Shown here in pieces: positions 46,042 through 50,339 of a stretch of DNA of 50,339 nt; positions within the stretch are counted from its first letter, which is position 1, and every line of letters starts with the position of its first letter. The position numbers were made by a program, and so were the translations under genes. The stretch is from Burkholderiaceae bacterium (GTDB lineage Bacteria; Pseudomonadota; Gammaproteobacteria; Burkholderiales; WYBJ01), in NCBI GenBank assembly GCA_011525945.1, contig WYBJ01000058.1, forward strand, positions 1 through 50,339, given 5' to 3'. The notes below the pieces were generated by a model. It had not been told where the DNA came from and searched no databases. It saw only the letters and a list, made by a program, of their open reading frames with translations.

Positions 46042-47307
46042 TCACGCCAGCACGATCGTGAACGCCGAGCCCACGCCGGGCGTACTCGCCACTTCGATCT
46101 TCCAGCCGAGCTCCTCGCTGATACGGCGAACGATGGCGAGGCCGAGGCCCATCCCGTCAACGTCACCTTCGCCGCGGTAGAAGCGCTCAAAGACCTGCGG
46201 CAGATGCTGCGGCGCGATCCCGGTGCCGGAATCCGCGACCGTCAGGCGATGCGCATCGTAGCTCACGCGCACGTAGCCGCGATCGGTGTAGCGCACGGCA
46301 TTCTTGATCAGGTTGCTCAGCACGAGCTGCAGCGCCTTGCGATCCAGGCTGACGCGCACACTCGTGTCGATCGCCACTTCGAAGTCGAGGCCCTTGCGCG
46401 CAATCTCGTCGCAGCAGATCGCAGCCGCCTGGTCGACGCACTCGCGCAGAAGAATGTCTTCGCGCACCGCCGCCGGATGCTGGCGGGCGAGATACAGCAG
46501 CGCTTCGATGCGCTCGGTCATCTGACCGACGGCGGCGTCGATCATGTCCAGACGTGCGCGGCCCTTCTCGCTCAGGCGGCCTTCCGTGGCAAGCAGTTCG
46601 CAACTCGTGCGGATCGCCGTGAGCGGCGTGCGCAACTCGTGACTCGCGTTGGCAGTGAACTCCTGCTCGCGCCGCATCATGGCGACAATGCCGGAGTGAT
46701 ATCGATCGAGCGCGCGCGCAAGCGCTGCTACTTCCGCGTCCTGATCCGGCCGCGCGAGCGGCACATGGATCGCGTCCGGCGTGAGCTGCGGCACTTCCGC
46801 AGCGAGTTCCGTGAGCTGGCGCGTCAGTATGCCGGCCAGCCAATAGCCCACGCCGATGGCAACCAGTGTGGCAACGGCGATCGCCGACAGCAACAGGATC
46901 AGAAACTCGCGCTCGCGCAATTCGTGCGCCCCCGCGTCGTAGGTAACGATGTAACGCACGCTACCGACATCCCGCACGGCCACCCTGCGCTCGTCCTTGC
47001 CGGCGCCGATCGAGTGCTGACCGGGGCCGAGCTTGCGGTAACGGTGCTCGATTTGCTCCCGATCCGCGCGAGTGCGCAAAACGAAATATTGCAGGTTCGG
47101 ACCGCCCAGGAACACGGGCGTGGCGCCTCTGGCGTCGCGTTCAATGAGGAAATCCAGCTCTTCGCCGACGAGCTGGTCGACAAGCCGCGCCTCCAACTCC
47201 TCCGAGGCCATGTAGAGCGTTACGCCAAGCACCGCGACCACCGTAATGCATACCGCGGCGAGCGCGAGCGCAATCCGGCGTCTCAAATCGAGCTTACGTC
47301 GGCGCAC
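46042..47307 (-). CDS. Two-component sensor histidine kinase
   Basis: About 421 residues. TM1 at about 10-32, a periplasmic sensor region of about 95 residues, TM2 near 128-155 (FLILLLSAIAVATLVAIGVGYWLAG), then a HAMP linker. The H-box is NASHELRTPLTAI near 215, the N-box SNLIKNAVRYTD near 328, then DSGTGIA, the F-box region FERFYRG and GMGLGLAIVRRI near 390. This is the EnvZ/QseC/PmrB-like class. I chose GTG 47307, which overlaps the response-regulator gene by 14 bases; ATG 47334 is an alternative. The periplasmic part has no recognised domain. By position it may sense an envelope signal and control the divergent lipid-A-like genes. Confidence 0.93.
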   Translation of the reverse strand: MRRRKLDLRRRIALALAAVCITVVAVLGVTLYMASEELEARLVDQLVGEELDFLIERDARGATPVFLGGPNLQYFVLRTRADREQIEHRYRKLGPGQHSIGAGKDERRVAVRDVGSVRYIVTYDAGAHELREREFLILLLSAIAVATLVAIGVGYWLAGILTRQLTELAAEVPQLTPDAIHVPLARPDQDAEVAALARALDRYHSGIVAMMRREQEFTANASHELRTPLTAIRTSCELLATEGRLSEKGRARLDMIDAAVGQMTERIEALLYLARQHPAAVREDILLRECVDQAAAICCDEIARKGLDFEVAIDTSVRVSLDRKALQLVLSNLIKNAVRYTDRGYVRVSYDAHRLTVADSGTGIAPQHLPQVFERFYRGEGDVDGMGLGLAIVRRISEELGWKIEVASTPGVGSAFTIVLA

Positions 47308-47977
47308 GCGTGAGCAGCCGATAGCCGAGGCCATGCACCGTCTGCACCGGATCGTAATGACCCGCATCGAGCAGCGCGCGGCGTAGCAGGTGCATGTGGC
47401 TGCGCAACGTGTCGCTCGTCTCTTGCGTGTCGCCCCAGACTGCGCGCTCGAGTTCGGCGCGAGCGAATACTCTGCCCGGGTCGGCGATCATCGCCTCGAG
47501 CAGCCGGAAGCACTTCGGCGCCAGCTTCACCGCCGCGCCGGCGAAGCGCACATCGAGCATCCGCGGGTCGAGCGTAAGGTCGCCCGCGACCAGTAGTTTG
47601 GACGTGACGCGCCCATTGCTGCGCTTGTATAGCGCTCTCAGGCGCGCTTCCACTTCCTTCAGCGCGAAAGGTTTCACGAGGTAGTCGTCCGCGCCCTGCT
47701 CGAAGCCTCGCAACTTGTCCTGCAGCGTATCGCGTGCGGTCAGCATCAGCACTGGTGTGTCGACTTGGGCCTCGACGCGCAGTCGGCTGCAGAGCTTCAT
47801 GCCATCCATGCCCGGCAGGCCGATGTCGAGCACGATGGCATCGAAAGGCTGCGCGATCGCGAGGTGCAACCCGGTCACGCCATCCGCCGCCGCATCGACG
47901 GCATGGCCGCCCGCGCTCAGAAAGTCGTACAGATTGGTGGCGATCGAACGATCGTCTTCGATGATGAGGATGCGCAT
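47294..47977 (-). CDS. OmpR/PhoB-family response regulator
   Basis: 227 residues. Receiver domain 1-118 with acidic pair D8/D9, phospho-acceptor D51 (VLDIGLPGMDG), TARD near 80 and Lys in DYLVKPF near 101. The winged-helix effector domain covers about 125-224 (LTLDPRMLDVRFAGAAVKLAPKCFRLLEAMI, ending VHGLGYRL). ATG 47977 is preferred over the in-frame GTG 47986. First gene of the regulator-kinase pair. TTCAC direct repeats with an 11-bp period lie in the divergent gap, as expected for an OmpR-family target. PmrA- or QseB-like role is inferred only from context. Confidence 0.95.
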   Translation of the reverse strand: MRILIIEDDRSIATNLYDFLSAGGHAVDAAADGVTGLHLAIAQPFDAIVLDIGLPGMDGMKLCSRLRVEAQVDTPVLMLTARDTLQDKLRGFEQGADDYLVKPFALKEVEARLRALYKRSNGRVTSKLLVAGDLTLDPRMLDVRFAGAAVKLAPKCFRLLEAMIADPGRVFARAELERAVWGDTQETSDTLRSHMHLLRRALLDAGHYDPVQTVHGLGYRLLTRAPT

Positions 47978-48039
47978 ACGGATCACTTTACCTCAAGAGC
48001 GCCGCGATTTCCCTGCCGCCGGCACTTCACCTCGCCATA

Positions 48040-48055
48040 TTCACAAGCTCTTCAC
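48040..48055 (+). promoter_or_regulatory. Candidate response-regulator box (TTCAC-N6-TTCAC)
   Basis: TTCAC at 48040-48044 and 48051-48055 repeat with an 11-bp period; a third TTCAC is at 48026-48030. OmpR-family dimers bind direct repeats with about this spacing. The site lies between the response-regulator gene (minus) and the ArnT-like gene (plus), so it could serve either. Confidence 0.5.
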
Positions 48056-48154
48056 GAAAGGCACACAAAATCTGCATGCGCACCCAGGTATGGTACGCCG
48101 CTACGTCGATCCGGCGCGGCGCGTTTCGCCGCGCATGAGAACCCGGGAGACAGT

Positions 48155-49864
48155 GTGCCAGCTACGAGCGCCGCCAATCCGATATCGCACCGCCAGAGCC
48201 TATCGGCACGCCGCGCCGGCGCTCGTATGGGACTGTCGCGCACAGTTTGGGTCGCACTGCCTGCCGCCGCGCTTGTCCTCTGGTTTGTCGGCCTGCAAGC
48301 ACGCCCGCTTTGGGATCCCGATGAGGGCCGCTATGCCGAGATCCCGCGTGAAATGGTCGCCTCCGGCGACTGGCTCACGCCGCGGCTGAACGACTTGATC
48401 TACTTCGAGAAGCCGCCGCTGCAATACTGGGCCACAGCGGTGGCCTATGAGCTGTTCGGTGAGCAGCACTGGAGCGCGCGGCTGTGGGCCGCGCTCACCG
48501 GGTTGGGCGGCGTCGTGCTCGCATTCTATGCCGGCGCCCGGCTCATCGAACCGCGCGCCGGGCTCTACGCAGCAGCGATGCTGGCGAGCAGCATCCTCTA
48601 TTTCGGCCTCGCTCACTTCAACACGCTCGACATGGGCCTCACGTTTTTTCTTGAAGTCGCGATATTCGCGCTCGTGTTCGGCCTGCGGCGCGAGGCCAGT
48701 GCACGCGAAAGCCGTATCTGGCTCCATCTCGCATGGGCGGCGGCGGCCCTCGCGGTCCTGAGCAAGGGGTTGATCGGCCTGGTGCTGCCGCTTGGCGCGG
48801 TGGCGGCCTATGCGCTCGTCTATCGCGACAGGACCGTCTGGCGCAAGGCCGCTCCGCTCACGGCTGTGGCCTTATTCGCCGCCATTTCAGTGCCATGGTT
48901 CGTCGCGGTTTCGGCCGAGAATCCGGATTTCGCGTCGTTCTTTTTCGTGCACGAGCACTTCACGCGCTTCCTCACGACGCAGCATCACCGCGCGCAGCCG
49001 TGGTGGTACTTCGGCCTGGTGCTCGGCCTGGGCGCGCTGCCGTGGACCGTGCCGATGCTCGCCGGAACGTGGCGCGCGTTTTCCGGGCGCGGGCGCAACG
49101 ACTTCGACCCCTTCGCCTTCCTCGCGCTGTGGGTCGCCGTCGTGGTCGCTTTTTTCAGCGCCTCGGGCTCGAAGATGGCGCCGTACATCCTGCCGGTGCT
49201 GCCCGCGCTTGCGATCCTTGGCGCCCGCCACCTCGCGCAGATACCGCTCGGCGTCGCGGCGCGTGAACTGTGCGCTTCGGCGCTGGTGGCGGCCGTGATA
49301 CTGGCTGCGGCGCCATACGCAATGCATCAATTCGCACCGGACAAGGCAGCCAGCCTGAGCGGTGCACCGGCGGGGATATTCTGGCTTGCCGCGGCACCGT
49401 GGGCTGCAGGCGCCGCCATCGCGATGTGGGCGGCGAGGTACAACAAGCGCGACGCGCTCATCGTCTCGGTTGCGCTGGCGGCCTTGGCGGCAGGCCAGCT
49501 CACGCTGCTCGGCGCGGCCGAGCTTTCCCCTAAAGAATCGATCCTCGCGCTGGCCCAGGAGATCCGGCCGCAGCTTAAGCCCTCGACGCGCGTCTACGTG
49601 CTGCAGATGTATCCCCAATCGCTGCCGGTCTATCTGCAGCGCACCGTGACGCTGGTCGACTATCGCGGCGAGCTCAAGCTCGGGCTCGCCCGCGAGCCGC
49701 ACAAGGCGGTAGCGACCATGCGGGACTTCGTTGCGCTGTGGCCGCGCGAGCGCGACGCCATCGCGATCATGACTGATTCGCTGCACCGTAGGCTGGTCGC
49801 GGCCGGATTGCCCATGACGGTCATCGCCCGTGACTCGGCTCGAATCGCCGTACGCCGGCCATGA
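48155..49864 (+). CDS. ArnT-like (PMT-family) lipid-linked sugar transferase
   Basis: Inner-membrane glycosyltransferase with many transmembrane helices, about 569 residues. The first periplasmic loop has the family signature RPLWDPDEGRYAEIPREMVASGDWLTPRLNDLIYFEKPPLQYW, including the catalytic-type DPDEGRYAE acidic residues. GSKMAPYILPVLPALAIL and a periplasmic C-terminal domain follow. ArnT moves 4-amino-4-deoxy-L-arabinose from undecaprenyl phosphate to lipid A; related enzymes move other sugars. GTG 48155 is given because GGGAG lies seven bases upstream; ATG 48227 (545 residues) is the alternative. It overlaps the next gene by ATGA. Confidence 0.92.
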   Translation: MPATSAANPISHRQSLSARRAGARMGLSRTVWVALPAAALVLWFVGLQARPLWDPDEGRYAEIPREMVASGDWLTPRLNDLIYFEKPPLQYWATAVAYELFGEQHWSARLWAALTGLGGVVLAFYAGARLIEPRAGLYAAAMLASSILYFGLAHFNTLDMGLTFFLEVAIFALVFGLRREASARESRIWLHLAWAAAALAVLSKGLIGLVLPLGAVAAYALVYRDRTVWRKAAPLTAVALFAAISVPWFVAVSAENPDFASFFFVHEHFTRFLTTQHHRAQPWWYFGLVLGLGALPWTVPMLAGTWRAFSGRGRNDFDPFAFLALWVAVVVAFFSASGSKMAPYILPVLPALAILGARHLAQIPLGVAARELCASALVAAVILAAAPYAMHQFAPDKAASLSGAPAGIFWLAAAPWAAGAAIAMWAARYNKRDALIVSVALAALAAGQLTLLGAAELSPKESILALAQEIRPQLKPSTRVYVLQMYPQSLPVYLQRTVTLVDYRGELKLGLAREPHKAVATMRDFVALWPRERDAIAIMTDSLHRRLVAAGLPMTVIARDSARIAVRRP

Positions 49865-50241
49865 ACGCAACCTCGCTCGCACTCATCCTCGCAGGGGTCG
49901 GGCTCAACGCCGCCGCGCAGCTTCTGCTCAAGGCGGGCGCCAACGGTGTCGGGCCGATCGAGCTGTCCGATGCCGGCCTTGGAGCCCTTCGGACAGTGCT
50001 CATTTCGGGATGGATGTTCGCAGGATTGGCGTGCTACGCGCTGAGCGTGCTTGTCTGGATCCTGGCGCTCAGCCGGGTGGACGTGAGCGTCGCCTATCCG
50101 ATGCTGTCGGCCGGCTATGTCGTGACGGCGATCGCCGCTTGGTGGCTATTCGGCGAAGCGCTCACGCCGCTGCGGCTTGCCGCGATCGGCCTGATCATCG
50201 TGGGCGTATGCCTGCTCGCGGCGAGCGCCCGTTCCGCATGA
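49861..50241 (+). CDS. SMR/EamA-type small membrane protein, ArnE-like flippase subunit
   Basis: 126 residues with four hydrophobic helices (about 5-25, 45-68, 75-95, 100-122). It resembles the small EamA/SMR proteins ArnE/ArnF, which flip undecaprenyl-phosphate-aminoarabinose; NAAAQLLLKAGA near 15 and RVDVSVAYPMLSAGYVVTA near 75 are the family segments. Its ATG overlaps the ArnT-like stop, so the two are coupled. A second subunit is not seen before the next gene begins; a general SMR transporter cannot be excluded. Confidence 0.88.
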   Translation: MNATSLALILAGVGLNAAAQLLLKAGANGVGPIELSDAGLGALRTVLISGWMFAGLACYALSVLVWILALSRVDVSVAYPMLSAGYVVTAIAAWWLFGEALTPLRLAAIGLIIVGVCLLAASARSA

Positions 50242-50248
50242 GGTCCGC

Positions 50249-50339
50249 ATGAACATACCAGCTTGCACCGCCGCGACCGAAACGCAGCCTTACCTGCCGT
50301 TCGCCCGCCCGCATATCGACGAAGCGACGATCGACGCAG
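50249..50339 (+). CDS. Start of a DegT/DnrJ/EryC1-type aminotransferase (ArnB-like), cut by window end
   Basis: Thirty codons are visible. YLPFARPHIDEATIDA is the standard N-terminal pattern of DegT/ArnB PLP-dependent sugar aminotransferases (LPF-x-RP, then hydrophobic residues before the first helix). It starts seven bases after the ArnE-like stop with AGG about six bases before ATG. The catalytic Lys lies outside the window, so the call rests on the N terminus and on the ArnT/ArnE-like genes before it. Confidence 0.65.
   Translation, partial: MNIPACTAATETQPYLPFARPHIDEATIDA

Overview
The window looks like the chromosome of a GC-rich betaproteobacterium, most likely in or near Burkholderiales. 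Evidence: the mraZ-rsmH pair with class A rnpB just upstream, the rsmI / LpoA-like / yraN / gmhA / BON block, birA-coaX-SPOR, two orphan Bug-type (TctC) binding proteins, a B12-dependent ribonucleotide reductase and a double-length UvrA. I see no tRNA, rRNA, insertion sequence, integrase, phage gene or CRISPR array. Codon use is GC-rich throughout. This reads as core chromosome with small accessory catabolic inserts and two decayed genes.

Layout. 0-2.2 kb (minus): rsmH, mraZ with three 10-bp-spaced MraZ boxes, and rnpB. 2.25-5.4 kb: an Ldh_2-family dehydrogenase (plus), then pyrC and rsmI (minus). 5.4-8.7 kb (plus): an envelope block of LpoA-like protein, YraN, GmhA, dual-BON lipoprotein and RfaE2; GmhA and RfaE2 belong to ADP-heptose/LPS core synthesis. 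8.7-12.4 kb (minus): an acyl-CoA dehydrogenase with Asp at the usual catalytic Glu position, then SPOR protein, coaX and birA. 12.6-16.1 kb (plus): DUF456 membrane protein, glnS and a zinc alcohol dehydrogenase. 16.1-19.1 kb (minus): DUF1080 lipoprotein, Bug protein and alpha/beta hydrolase, then a 3' gene remnant at 19.4-19.7 kb. 19.8-25.6 kb: tandem UvrA with four intact ATPase modules. 25.7-27.9 kb (minus): Tat-type hydrolase and an unrecognised exported protein. 28.3-31.1 kb: nrdJ, preceded by a perfect FNR/ANR palindrome. 31.2-37.5 kb (minus): TDT-type transporter, then a four-gene catabolic set (beta-hydroxyacid dehydrogenase, 6-oxocamphor-hydrolase-like crotonase, ThDP enzyme, TcuA-like flavoprotein). 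37.9-43 kb: pepN, RcnB-like exported protein, gor and an FlK-like thioesterase. 43.1-44.7 kb: a decayed Ldh_2 gene and a second Bug protein. 45-46 kb: a YpfJ-type metallopeptidase. 46-50.3 kb: a two-component system divergent from a lipid-A-modification-like operon (ArnT-like glycosyltransferase, SMR/ArnE-like protein, start of an ArnB-like aminotransferase).

The leading candidate for an undescribed system is the 32.3-37.5 kb set. It combines a flavin dehydrogenase, a ThDP carboligase/lyase-type enzyme, a crotonase keeping the His/His/Asp arrangement of beta-diketone hydrolases, and a beta-hydroxyacid dehydrogenase. Together they could oxidise and split a cyclic or branched diketone/carboxylate. 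Other points of interest are the four-module UvrA, the FNR box at nrdJ, the TTCAC repeats between the two-component genes and the Arn-like operon, and an 18-bp palindrome before the second Bug gene.

All starts, domain calls and regulatory sites come from reading the sequence; no database search was possible.
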